Program-made: the position numbers and the translations under genes
In this document: positions 1 through 8,871 of the stretch, piece by piece
How positions within the stretch are numbered: position 1 is the first letter of the stretch
Layout: the number at the start of each line of letters is the position of its first letter
Notes under the pieces: model-generated
Told to the model about the DNA's origin: nothing
The model's input: only the letters and a program-made list of their open reading frames with translations
Databases searched by the model: none
Source: Deltaproteobacteria bacterium
Lineage (GTDB): Bacteria; Desulfobacterota; DSM-4660; Desulfatiglandales; HGW-15
Length of the DNA stretch: 64,000 nt
Reading direction: 5' to 3'
NCBI GenBank assembly: GCA_016931115.1
Contig: JAFGFM010000038.1
Span: 21,800-85,799, forward strand

Positions 1-26
1 TTTTGCGCAGGAGAAATATAGAAACA

Positions 27-257
27 ATGGAACAGATTATTAATATTCATGTGGAGAAATTACCTGAAGGGGTTTTTCTTGCTACTTCAGACGATGTACC
101 TGGCCTGGTAGCTCAAGGCAGAACTGCTACAGAGGCAATTGAGATTGCGCGCGATGTCGCAAGAAAACTCATGGAAGCACGGGCTGAAAGAAAAGGTGAC
201 TTAAATCTTACAGAGATCAAGGATTCTTTCGATTACCCTCTGATAGTGAGTGCATAA
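27..257 (+). CDS. HicB-like antitoxin (type II TA)
   Basis: Small HicB-like fold: 'IHVEKLPEGVFLATSDDVPGLVAQGRTATEAIEIARDVARKL'; directly upstream of a HicA-like ORF. ATG at 27 preferred over the ORF-track start at 3. Confidence 0.8.
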   Translation: MEQIINIHVEKLPEGVFLATSDDVPGLVAQGRTATEAIEIARDVARKLMEARAERKGDLNLTEIKDSFDYPLIVSA

Positions 258-258
258 T

Positions 259-486
259 ATGGGAAGATTGGCAGGTTTTCGCTATCGAGAAATAACCAAA
301 AGGCTCAAAGAACTCGGATTTGCTTTTGACAGACAAGCGGCAGGCAGCCATGAGATTTGGTACAACGAAATCGTTGATCGGTATACAACTATCCCCAATC
401 ATCCAGGTGATATACCTGAAGGAACACTTCGTGCTATCCTTAAACAAGCAGGCATTGCTCCTGATATATTCCTGAAAAATAAATAA
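259..486 (+). CDS. HicA-like mRNA interferase toxin
   Basis: 'MGRLAGFRYREITKRLKELGFAFDRQAAGSHEIWYN...TTIPNHPGDIPEGTLRAILKQAGI' with the G-S-H motif and 'IPNHPG..I..GTLR.ILKQAGI' typical of HicA. Confidence 0.85.
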   Translation: MGRLAGFRYREITKRLKELGFAFDRQAAGSHEIWYNEIVDRYTTIPNHPGDIPEGTLRAILKQAGIAPDIFLKNK

Positions 487-542
487 AGAGAAAAAACCTT
501 CAATCCCAGTGCCCTCTGTGGTGAAATAAAAGATAGGTTCTG

Positions 543-1073
543 CTATCTCTTCCCAAACCCATTAAAATGAACCCTCTCATATTTAAGGCTCTCCTTTTTA
601 TGGGGCGCCAATTTTTCTGCCGGGTAACCTATTGCAATTATTGACAGCACTGCCATTTCATCAGGCAGGTTGAGGATTGATGCCACATACTCTTCTGATG
701 TAATCTCTTCAGAATAATTTCTTTTTCTTAACTGTATCCAGCAGGCACCTAACCCCAGTGCCTCTGCCGCAAGGTAAATATGTGTTGAGGCAATGGAGGT
801 ATCCTCTATCCAGACATCGCTCTTCGTATTATCCGCACACACTACAATACCAATGGCAGCGCCCTTTAAAAATGCAGAGCCATGCTGTTTTACCTTTGAG
901 AGTTTTTCTAGCAGCGTTTTGTCATTTATAACAATAAACTCCCAGGGGTCTCTTCCCATTGAGGATGGCGACCTTAATGCTGCCTCTATTATTGTATCAA
1001 CCTTTTCCTCTTCAACAGGCATCTCCTCAAACTTTCGTATGCTCCTTCTTTTGATTATTTCCGGCATTACCAT
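543..1073 (-). CDS. Nitroreductase family protein
   Basis: 'RRSIRKFEEMPVEEEKVDTIIEAALRSPSSMGRDPWEFIVI...ALGLGACWIQLR...IIAIGYPAE' typical nitroreductase. Confidence 0.9.
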   Translation of the reverse strand: MVMPEIIKRRSIRKFEEMPVEEEKVDTIIEAALRSPSSMGRDPWEFIVINDKTLLEKLSKVKQHGSAFLKGAAIGIVVCADNTKSDVWIEDTSIASTHIYLAAEALGLGACWIQLRKRNYSEEITSEEYVASILNLPDEMAVLSIIAIGYPAEKLAPHKKESLKYERVHFNGFGKR

Positions 1074-1130
1074 TGTTTATTTCTCCTTTGTTATCATGCT
1101 GGTTAAATTAACAGAGTTGCGGTCAGGTGT

Positions 1131-1469
1131 CTATTCACCAAGTATTTTTTTTAGTTCTTTTACAAGGAGGGGCAGGTCTACTTCTATTGTATCCCAGAGG
1201 ATATCAATATCCAATTGATCATATCCATGAATAAGCCTGTTACGCATTCCAACTACTTGAGTCAATGGGATAGTGGGGTACTTTTCATAGTCTTCGTCCC
1301 TGATCTTCGCTGCCGCTTCACCGATAACTTCGACCAGCCGTATTAATGCCAACTCAAGCATTCTTTCATGTTTCAAGCTTGTTCGAGATTTTCCTTTTAT
1401 TAAAGATATTGCCTCCTCAGCATTATCAAGCATATGCCGCAATCGATAATGCAAATCATAATGCGGCAT
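1131..1469 (-). CDS. HepT-like ribonuclease toxin (DUF86)
   Basis: 'RNRLIHGY' matches the RX4HXY HEPN motif; overlaps an upstream MNT-type nucleotidyltransferase. Confidence 0.88.
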   Translation of the reverse strand: MPHYDLHYRLRHMLDNAEEAISLIKGKSRTSLKHERMLELALIRLVEVIGEAAAKIRDEDYEKYPTIPLTQVVGMRNRLIHGYDQLDIDILWDTIEVDLPLLVKELKKILGE

Positions 1470-1764
1470 ATTGAACCTCTGATTCAGCTAATACTTTGTC
1501 ACGAAAATACTTGCTGATAAAACCCGGAGTATTGAGGTCAACCTTCCGGCCAATTATTTCTGACAATTCATTCTCTATTGAGGTCAGTTTCATAAGACCA
1601 ACCCGTGCTTCGGGATCAAATTCAACCAGTATATCCACATCGCTTTCAGGGCCAAAATCGGTACGTATAGATGAGCCAAACAAGGATAACTTAATGATCT
1701 TATTTTTTCTGCAAAAATCAGCTATCCTGTCATTGTTTATTTTCAGTTTTAATTCCTCATTCAT
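1456..1764 (-). CDS. MntA-like minimal nucleotidyltransferase antitoxin
   Basis: 'LFGSSIRTDFGPESDVDILVEF' matches GSX10DXD; overlaps the HepT ORF. Confidence 0.9.
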   Translation of the reverse strand: MNEELKLKINNDRIADFCRKNKIIKLSLFGSSIRTDFGPESDVDILVEFDPEARVGLMKLTSIENELSEIIGRKVDLNTPGFISKYFRDKVLAESEVQYAAL

Positions 1765-1940
1765 TGTAACCCTCGTAAAGTTTTATGGCGTATAAGTATA
1801 AGGACATCAGCATTATAAAAAAAAGGATAAAGACCGGTCAAGCTTTATAAGGCACCATGCCAGAGCCTGTTTATATATTGGTTGACATAACTTCATTAAG
1901 TGACTAGTCTGACTAGTGCAAAATAAGTTGGAGGGCTCAA

Positions 1941-2192
1941 ATGGAAACATTATGGAAATTGCAGGAGGCCAAGGCAAAATTCAGCAAAATCGTTGAAGAC
2001 GCCTTGAAGATTGGGCCACAATTTGTAACCCGCAGGGGGCAAAAGGCGGTTGTTGTGGTGTCGGTCGATGATTATGAGGAATTGGTATCAAAAAGGCCAA
2101 GCCTTAAGGATTTTTTACTCTCCTGCCCAAAGGTAGATGTAGACTTTGAAAAAGAGCGGGGGAAAGAGCTGCCAAGGAGTGTAGAACTGTGA
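1941..2192 (+). CDS. Phd/YefM family antitoxin
   Basis: 'LWKLQEAKAKFSKIVEDALKIGPQFVTRRGQKAVVVVSVDDYEEL'. Confidence 0.92.
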   Translation: METLWKLQEAKAKFSKIVEDALKIGPQFVTRRGQKAVVVVSVDDYEELVSKRPSLKDFLLSCPKVDVDFEKERGKELPRSVEL

Positions 2193-2614
2193 ATTACCTG
2201 CTGGATACCTGTGTCATATCAGAACTTGTAAAAAAATCGCCTGATAAAAATGTCATGGATTGGCTTGAAAGCACCCCTTCAGAAAGACTGTATTTATCGG
2301 TTATTACAATTGGCGAAATCCGAAAGGGCCTTTCCAAGCTTCCTGAATCAAAACGAAAAGATTCACTCACCAATTGGCTAAACGCTCTTCTTAAGGATTA
2401 TCAAAACAGGATTTTAACTATTGATCTTACTGTTGCCGAGAACTGGGGAAATATCCTTGGGAAAGCGGAAAAAGAAGGTAACCCCATGCTTGCGATAGAT
2501 AGCCTGATTGCCGCAATAGCTTACACACATAATCTTGTTCTGGTAACAAGAAATGTCAGTGATTTTGAACCAACAGGTATTCCAATAAAAACCCCCTGGA
2601 CAGCAGGCGTATAA
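2189..2614 (+). CDS. PIN-domain VapC-like toxin
   Basis: 'NYLLDTCVISELVKKSPDKNVMDWLE...MLAIDSLIAAIAYTHNLVLVTRNVSDF'; 4-bp overlap with the antitoxin. Confidence 0.93.
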   Translation: MNYLLDTCVISELVKKSPDKNVMDWLESTPSERLYLSVITIGEIRKGLSKLPESKRKDSLTNWLNALLKDYQNRILTIDLTVAENWGNILGKAEKEGNPMLAIDSLIAAIAYTHNLVLVTRNVSDFEPTGIPIKTPWTAGV

Positions 2615-2621
2615 TAGGAAT

Positions 2622-3674
2622 ATGGAAAAAGATATACAGGATAAAATGAAGACTGATTTAAATTCCCTGTCTAAAGAGGAGACCATCGAATGGGTCAAGG
2701 GGCTTGGCATAGAACCATACAGGGCAGGCCAGATAAGGCAGTGGCTTTTTCAAAAGATGGCGACCTCCTTTGATGAGATGACAAATATCTCTGTCACAGT
2801 CCGCGAAAAGCTAAAGGAAAAGGCGTTTATCACATCCATCGAAAAGGTCAAAACACTCGTATCAGAGGATACCACAGAGAAATATCTCTTCAGGCTCCAC
2901 GATGGTAACCTGATAGAGTCTGTGCTCATACCGGAAAAGGATCACTTCACCATCTGTATCTCATCACAGGCAGGGTGTGCCATGGGATGCACCTTCTGTC
3001 ATACTGCCCGGCAGGGGTTTAAGAGAAACCTCACTGCTGGGGAGATCATTGAACAGGTAATCGAGACGCAAAGAGGCATGACTGACCCTGATAAACTCTC
3101 AAACATTGTGCTTATGGGTATGGGTGAACCGCTCGCAAATTATGATGCAGTTATTACTGCGATAAATAACCTGATAGATCAAAATACCATCAGCTTTTCA
3201 CACAGAAAGATAACGCTATCCACATGCGGCCTTGTCCCCAATATAATAAGGCTTGGAAAGGACTCGCCTGTCAACCTTGCAGTATCCCTTAATGCAGGAG
3301 ATGATGAGACCAGAAACCGCATCATGCCCATAAATAAGACATACAACCTTAAAAGCCTGATCTCCGCATGTAAAGAGTTTCCCCTCCCAAGCAGGAAGAT
3401 GATCACCTTTGAGTATATCCTTATTAAGGGGGTTAATGACAGCCCGGCTGATGCCCTTAAGGTGGCTAAGCTCTTAAGGGGCGTAAGGGCCAAGATCAAC
3501 CTTATTCCACTTAATCCCGGCCCTGACCCCACCATGTGCGCGCCATCATGGGATGAGATGGTCAGTTTTCAGGAGATCCTTGCTGAAAATCAGTACACCG
3601 TGATCATAAGAAAGAGCAAGGGGCAGGATATACTTGCAGCTTGCGGCCAGCTGAGCGGAAGAGAACTAACCTAA
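2622..3674 (+). CDS. rlmN: 23S rRNA (adenine2503-C2)-methyltransferase RlmN
   Basis: Radical SAM 'CAMGCTFCHTARQGFKRNLTAGEIIEQ', 'NIVLMGMGEPLANYD', 'ITLSTCGLVPNI'. Confidence 0.95.
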   Translation: MEKDIQDKMKTDLNSLSKEETIEWVKGLGIEPYRAGQIRQWLFQKMATSFDEMTNISVTVREKLKEKAFITSIEKVKTLVSEDTTEKYLFRLHDGNLIESVLIPEKDHFTICISSQAGCAMGCTFCHTARQGFKRNLTAGEIIEQVIETQRGMTDPDKLSNIVLMGMGEPLANYDAVITAINNLIDQNTISFSHRKITLSTCGLVPNIIRLGKDSPVNLAVSLNAGDDETRNRIMPINKTYNLKSLISACKEFPLPSRKMITFEYILIKGVNDSPADALKVAKLLRGVRAKINLIPLNPGPDPTMCAPSWDEMVSFQEILAENQYTVIIRKSKGQDILAACGQLSGRELT

Positions 3675-3762
3675 TTTTAACTTGCTTTTAAATTTCAATA
3701 TGTTAAGGTACGCAGCCTGCTATCGGGCAGGATACAATTTGCTATAGAAGGAAAATAAAAAG

Positions 3763-4146
3763 ATGATTAAACTTGATTTTACAAAGGGAAGCGGATTGCT
3801 TCCGGCCATTGCACAGGACTACAAAACCGGAAAGGTGCTTATGCTTGCCTATATTAATGAGGAGTCCTGGCGAAAGAGTCTTGAGACAGGCGAGGTGCAT
3901 TACTGGAGCAGGTCAAGGAGCGAGCTCTGGCACAAGGGCGGTACATCCGGTAATGTCCAGAAGATAAAAGAGATATATGCAGACTGTGATAATGACACGG
4001 TTCTGTTTGTGGTGGATCAGATCGGCCAGGCAGCATGCCATACAGGCCGTGAGAGCTGCTTTTATCAGAAGATAGATAATAGCGGCGAGGTAACCATTGT
4101 TGGTGATATAATATTTGACCCTGAAAAGGTTTATGGGAAGAAATGA
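3763..4146 (+). CDS. hisI: Phosphoribosyl-AMP cyclohydrolase
   Basis: 'GKVLMLAYINEESWRKSLETGEVHYWSRSRSELWHKGGTSGNVQKI...DCDNDTVLFVVDQIGQAACHTGRESCFY'. Confidence 0.96.
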   Translation: MIKLDFTKGSGLLPAIAQDYKTGKVLMLAYINEESWRKSLETGEVHYWSRSRSELWHKGGTSGNVQKIKEIYADCDNDTVLFVVDQIGQAACHTGRESCFYQKIDNSGEVTIVGDIIFDPEKVYGKK

Positions 4147-4155
4147 TTAAAGCTC

Positions 4156-4211
4156 AAAGCTCAAAGGTGAAAGCTCAAAGGTGAAAGCTCAAAGGTGAAA
4201 GCTCAAAGGTG
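4156..4211. repeat. 14-bp tandem repeat (AAAGCTCAAAGGTG) x4
   Basis: Four exact consecutive copies read directly, with partial copies on both sides, between hisI and hisG. Confidence 0.95.
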
Positions 4212-4255
4212 AAAGGTGGAAGCATGTGGTATAAAATATTACGAGGTAAATAAAG

Positions 4256-5128
4256 ATGAAAAAATTAAAACTGGGTATCCCAAAGGGGAGCCTTCAAAAT
4301 TCAACGCTTAACCTGTTTGAAAAATCAGGCTGGAAGATAAACGTGGATGGCAGGAGCTATTTCCCTGCAATCAATGATGATACAATAGAATGCACCATCT
4401 GCCGCGCCCAGGAGATGTCCCGGTATGTGGAGAGCGGGGCTATTGATGCAGGGCTTACAGGCCTTGACTGGACAATGGAGAATGAATCGGACGTGGTGGT
4501 TGTAGATGACCTTGTATACAGCAAGGTAAGCCAGAACCCTGCAAGGTGGGTGCTTGCAGTGCCGAATGACTCAAGCATAAAGGAGTTAAAGGAGCTTCAG
4601 GGCAAAAAGATCTCTACTGAACTGGTAAATTTTACAAAAAAATATTTCAGGGAAAGAGACATAGATGTACATGTCGAATTTTCATGGGGCGCCACAGAGG
4701 CAAAGGTGGTATCAGGGCTTGCAGATGCCATTGTAGAGGTAACAGAGACCGGTAGCACCATCAAGGCACATGGCCTTAAGATCATTCATGAGCTGATGAG
4801 GTCAAATACACAGCTTATCGCCAATAAAGAGTCCTACAAGGATGAATGGAAAAAGGAAAAGATTGGCCAGATAATACTCCTCCTTAAAGGTGCATTAAGG
4901 GCGGAAAAGCTGGTGGGGCTCAAGATGAATGTATCGGAAGAAAAGCTTGAGAGCGTTATAGGCCTGCTTCCCAGCCTGAATGCACCCACAGTGGCGCATC
5001 TCTATAAATCCACATGGACATCTGTTGAGACAGTTGTGGATTCAAAGGTGGTGCGGGATCTTATTCCAAGGCTGATCAAGGCCGGTGCAGAGGGTATCAT
5101 AGAGTATCCACTGAACAAGGTTATTTAG
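4256..5128 (+). CDS. hisG: ATP phosphoribosyltransferase (long form)
   Basis: '[22 protein letters not shown]', '[13 protein letters not shown]', '[21 protein letters not shown]', plus a C-terminal regulatory domain. Confidence 0.95.
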   Translation: MKKLKLGIPKGSLQNSTLNLFEKSGWKINVDGRSYFPAINDDTIECTICRAQEMSRYVESGAIDAGLTGLDWTMENESDVVVVDDLVYSKVSQNPARWVLAVPNDSSIKELKELQGKKISTELVNFTKKYFRERDIDVHVEFSWGATEAKVVSGLADAIVEVTETGSTIKAHGLKIIHELMRSNTQLIANKESYKDEWKKEKIGQIILLLKGALRAEKLVGLKMNVSEEKLESVIGLLPSLNAPTVAHLYKSTWTSVETVVDSKVVRDLIPRLIKAGAEGIIEYPLNKVI

Positions 5129-5145
5129 ATATAAGCAGGCCCGCC

Positions 5146-6291
5146 ATGACTAAAGTTTCAGGCCGTTCTCAGAATATATCTTCATTTATCGTCATGGACG
5201 TGCTTGAACGTGCCCATGAACTTGAACAAGAGGGTAAAAACATCATCCACCTTGAGGTCGGGGAGCCCGATTTTGCAACGCCTCCCCCCATCTCTGAGGC
5301 GGCAATAGATGCAATACGCCGGGAAGAGACCCACTACACCCACAGCTTAGGCCTTATTGAACTGAGAAAGGCCATCTGTGACCATTATCACAAAAAATAT
5401 GGCGTGGAGGTTGACCCCGGAAGGGTAGTGGTGAGTTCAGGCACCTCCCCGGCCCTATTCATGATCTATTCCGCGCTCCTTGATCAGGGGGATGAGATAA
5501 TCATCTCAAACCCCCATTACCCCTGCTACCCCAATTTTGCCATTTTTCTTAAGGCGATTCCCTCTTTTGTGGATGTATTTGAAGAGGATGGGTTTCAGTA
5601 CAGGCCATCCGAGATAAAACAAAGGATAACAGCGAAGACAAAGGCCATATTGATTAACAGCCCCTCAAACCCCACTGGCACACTCCTGTCACCTGAAAGG
5701 ATGAAAGAGATTGCAGGTTTGGGGCCAATTATAATATCGGATGAGATATATCACGGGCTTGTATATGGCGAAACAGAGCACAGCATCTTAGAGTATACAG
5801 ACAGGGCCTTTGTGGTAAACGGATTTTCAAAGCTCCATGCCATGACAGGGTGGCGTTTGGGCTATGCTATTGTACCCCCTGAATTTGTGCGGCCCATCCA
5901 GAAGATACAGCAGAATTTTTATATATCCGCAAGCAGTATTGCCCAGTGGGCAGGGATTGCAGCCCTTACAAAGGCAGATAAAGAGATAGAGCAGATGAAG
6001 TCGATCTATAATGAGAGACGGGTTTATATGATAGAGAGGCTCAGAAAAATGGGTTTTAAGATCCAGGTTGAGCCAAGGGGGGCATTCTATGTGTTTGTGA
6101 ATGCAAGACATATATCAGACAACTCATACAGGCTCGCCTTTGATATACTTGAAAAGGCAGGGGTAGGTGTAACGCCTGGTATTGATTTTGGTAAAAATGG
6201 TGAAGGCTATCTCAGGTTTTCCTATGCCAACTCGATTGAAAACATAACCGCTGGCCTTGACCGGCTGGAAAAATACCTTGAGGAAATTTAG
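5146..6291 (+). CDS. Class I/II PLP-dependent aminotransferase
   Basis: 'HLEVGEPDFATPPPISEAA', 'NSPSNPTGTLLSPERMKEI', 'ISDEIYHGLVYG', 'VNGFSKLHAMTGWRLGY'. Confidence 0.95.
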   Translation: MTKVSGRSQNISSFIVMDVLERAHELEQEGKNIIHLEVGEPDFATPPPISEAAIDAIRREETHYTHSLGLIELRKAICDHYHKKYGVEVDPGRVVVSSGTSPALFMIYSALLDQGDEIIISNPHYPCYPNFAIFLKAIPSFVDVFEEDGFQYRPSEIKQRITAKTKAILINSPSNPTGTLLSPERMKEIAGLGPIIISDEIYHGLVYGETEHSILEYTDRAFVVNGFSKLHAMTGWRLGYAIVPPEFVRPIQKIQQNFYISASSIAQWAGIAALTKADKEIEQMKSIYNERRVYMIERLRKMGFKIQVEPRGAFYVFVNARHISDNSYRLAFDILEKAGVGVTPGIDFGKNGEGYLRFSYANSIENITAGLDRLEKYLEEI

Positions 6292-6882
6292 ATGGATGTA
6301 GAATTTTTAAAAAGCGCCTTTGAAAAGGGCCATTATCCACCCCCTGAACGGCCTGAGATTGCCTTTGCCGGAAAATCCAATGTGGGGAAATCATCTCTTA
6401 TAAATGTCCTTGTAAACAAGAATAAATTGGCAAGGACAAGCTCTACACCGGGAAGGACGCAGGCACTTAATTTTTTCAATATAGGCACAAACCTCTGTTT
6501 TGTTGACCTGCCCGGGTATGGCTTTGCAAAGGTGCCCCTTAGTATAAAGGCTACATGGGGAAAGATGGTTGAAACATACCTTAAGAGCCGCGAAAACCTT
6601 AAGGCAGTTATCGTGATCATGGATATAAGGCGCGACATATCAGTGGATGATATCAACCTCATAAACTGGCTCAATGAATATAAAAAAGGTGTAATCCCGG
6701 TTTTGACCAAGGTGGATAAGCTGAACCGCAAAGAGAGGGATACAAGGACAAGAATCCTTCAAGGTGCCCTCGAAAATATGAATATTGATAAACCCATCCT
6801 CTTTTCTGCCCAGACACGAGAGGGTAAGGATGAGATATGGAAAAGAATAGAGGGTATTTTAACCGCGAATGAACGCGAATGA
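6292..6882 (+). CDS. engB: Ribosome biogenesis GTP-binding protein EngB/YsxC
   Basis: 'EIAFAGKSNVGKSSLINVLVNKNKLARTSSTPGRTQALNFFNI...FVDLPGYGFAKVP...VLTKVDKL'. Confidence 0.95.
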   Translation: MDVEFLKSAFEKGHYPPPERPEIAFAGKSNVGKSSLINVLVNKNKLARTSSTPGRTQALNFFNIGTNLCFVDLPGYGFAKVPLSIKATWGKMVETYLKSRENLKAVIVIMDIRRDISVDDINLINWLNEYKKGVIPVLTKVDKLNRKERDTRTRILQGALENMNIDKPILFSAQTREGKDEIWKRIEGILTANERE

Positions 6883-6945
6883 ACGCGAAATTTTTAAAAC
6901 CAGATCTAAAATTCTATAAGTGTTAAATATCGTTCATTAGCGGTT
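6861..6945. repeat. Interspersed repeat with (GAACGCGAAT)n left arm and GTTCATTAGCGGTT right arm, copy 1
   Basis: 'aaccgcgaatgaacgcgaatgaacgcgaaattttt ... cgttcattagcggtt'; same architecture as 8777..8871. Confidence 0.8.
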
Positions 6946-7124
6946 ACCTTCTCTTCTTACAGATTTCTTCCCATTCTCTTGCTGCATCATCACAAAGCAT
7001 CAATGTAGGATAAATTTTCCTTTTCTACCCCTCTTTACCCGGAAGAACATTCCCTGAAAATTCTCCATCAGAAACTTTTCATATCTATATGTAAATCATA
7101 TCAAAGGGTTAACCCCGCATAAAT

Positions 7125-7913
7125 ATGTGGCATGTTTTTAGCATAATTCTTTTACCTGAAGTACCTTTAAAACTAAATGTCATTTATCAGGAGAAAGAGT
7201 TGAATTTTTTTGGAGAGAGCCTTTCATTTTCTGAGTATAAACCGGCTGATGAAGCAGATATGAGCCCTGAGTCCCCTGGTGGCGCAGGTATATTCCATAT
7301 CAAAGAGATTAAAAACAATTCACACTGGTCTGTTCCATGGTCTGACCTAATGATGACCATGTTTATTCTCTTCTGTATGCTTTACGCATATCCTGCTGCC
7401 AAAACAAAGGCGGCCCATACGACTCAAAAAGATGAGCTGTCCAGATTTTATGAAACGAGCAAAGAGACCCTAAAATTAAAAAATTATAATGATATTACAT
7501 CTGTGGAGCTTACAAAGGACAGGACAGTAAAAATAATTCTTCCCGGTGATATTTTTTTTGATATTGGGGATGCCGAGATAAAAACATCTGCATCGGGTTC
7601 TCTGGCGGCTGTGGGTGAACTTATCAAAGAGAGGGGTTATGCAATAACTGTGGCCGGCCATACAGATAATGTGCCTATTAATTCTGCGAAATTCCCTTCC
7701 AACTGGGAGCTGTCAACAGCAAGGGCATGTGAGGCTGCAAAATTTTTAATAGAAAAAATGGATATTACCCCTGATCGTCTTCAGGTAATAGGTTATGCTG
7801 AATACAGACCTGTAGCATCCAATGAGACCCCTGAAGGACGCCGGGCCAACAGGCGGGTTGAGGTTATTGTCTCAAAAGAGTCAATGCCGGAAAAACAAAA
7901 CACCTTTTTATAA
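7125..7913 (+). CDS. motB: MotB-like flagellar stator / OmpA-family protein
   Basis: Single TM 'WSDLMMTMFILFCMLYAY' and C-terminal OmpA domain 'VAGHTDNVPINSAKFPSNWELSTARACEAAKFLIE...GRRANRRVEVIV'. Start uncertain. Confidence 0.85.
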   Translation: MWHVFSIILLPEVPLKLNVIYQEKELNFFGESLSFSEYKPADEADMSPESPGGAGIFHIKEIKNNSHWSVPWSDLMMTMFILFCMLYAYPAAKTKAAHTTQKDELSRFYETSKETLKLKNYNDITSVELTKDRTVKIILPGDIFFDIGDAEIKTSASGSLAAVGELIKERGYAITVAGHTDNVPINSAKFPSNWELSTARACEAAKFLIEKMDITPDRLQVIGYAEYRPVASNETPEGRRANRRVEVIVSKESMPEKQNTFL

Positions 7914-7922
7914 GAGATAAAA

Positions 7923-8756
7923 ATGAAAAGAAAAAAGATCATAGGACTGGTTTGCTGTGTTGCCTTAATATTTCTTGGCTTTATATTTCAGGGCAACCTG
8001 AGTCTCTATTTTAATCTAGCCGCTCTGTTTATAGTAATTGGAGGCACTGCTGGCGCCACACTTATAAGCTTTAAAATGGAAAGCCTTCATAATCTATACC
8101 TGGTTCTGAAACGATCCTATCGCACCTCAATCAAAGAACCCGATGAGATAGTAGGGATAATGATAGATATATCTGTAAAAAGCCGGGCAAAGGGTTTTCT
8201 TTCACTTCAGAAAGAGGAAGAAGAGACCTCAATTCTTTTTTTAAGACGCGCACTGGGGTTTATTGTTGACGGGTATCCTGCAAAAGAGATAGCGGATATT
8301 TTAAACACGGAGATGTCATTCTTCAAAATACGCAGGGAAGAATCTGAAAGGATCTTGAGAACAATAGCCGAAATGTGTCCCTCATTTGGCCTTATAGGCA
8401 GTATAGTCGGTTTAGTCGGCCTGATCGCTGGCATAGGAGACCCTTCCATTATCATAAAAACAGTCCCTATTGCCCTTGTATCCACTCTATATGGCATAAT
8501 ATTTTCGAATTTCTTTTTACTTCCATTTGCCGCGAATCTCAGGGAGAGGACCAATCATGAACTCCTGCTTCAAAGAATGATCCTGTCAGGTATCCTGGGT
8601 ATTGAGGGCAAAATGCATCCGAGGATGCTGGAGGTAAAACTCAAGTCCTTCCTTACCCCGTCTCTAAGGAACAACAAGCTTGTATCGATTGACAGGATTC
8701 GGAATAAACTTAAAATGGATGATGACTCAGAAAAGTCCTGTATGAGCAACTTCTGA
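7923..8756 (+). CDS. motA: MotA-like stator protein
   Basis: 'LYFNLAALFIVIGGTAGATLISFKMESL', 'CPSFGLIGSIVGLVGLIAG', 'PIALVSTLYGIIFSNFFLLPFAANLRER'. Confidence 0.88.
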   Translation: MKRKKIIGLVCCVALIFLGFIFQGNLSLYFNLAALFIVIGGTAGATLISFKMESLHNLYLVLKRSYRTSIKEPDEIVGIMIDISVKSRAKGFLSLQKEEEETSILFLRRALGFIVDGYPAKEIADILNTEMSFFKIRREESERILRTIAEMCPSFGLIGSIVGLVGLIAGIGDPSIIIKTVPIALVSTLYGIIFSNFFLLPFAANLRERTNHELLLQRMILSGILGIEGKMHPRMLEVKLKSFLTPSLRNNKLVSIDRIRNKLKMDDDSEKSCMSNF

Positions 8757-8776
8757 TTAGCAAAGACTTTTTGTTT

Positions 8777-8871
8777 AACCGCGAATGGACGCGAACAAAC
8801 GCGAAATTTTTAATGCTAAAGCTAAGATTTTATTAGCGTTCATTAGCGTTCATTAGCGTTTATTAGCGGTT
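8777..8871. repeat. Interspersed repeat, copy 2 (related to 6861..6945)
   Basis: 'aaccgcgaatggacgcgaacaaacgcgaaatttttaatgc...attagcgttcattagcgttcattagcgtttattagcggtt'; arms are imperfect inverted complements. Confidence 0.85.

Noticed and set aside
793-1218. Plus-strand 141-aa ORF opposite the nitroreductase
   Set aside because: Shadow ORF antisense to a well-supported gene; no domain-like sequence.
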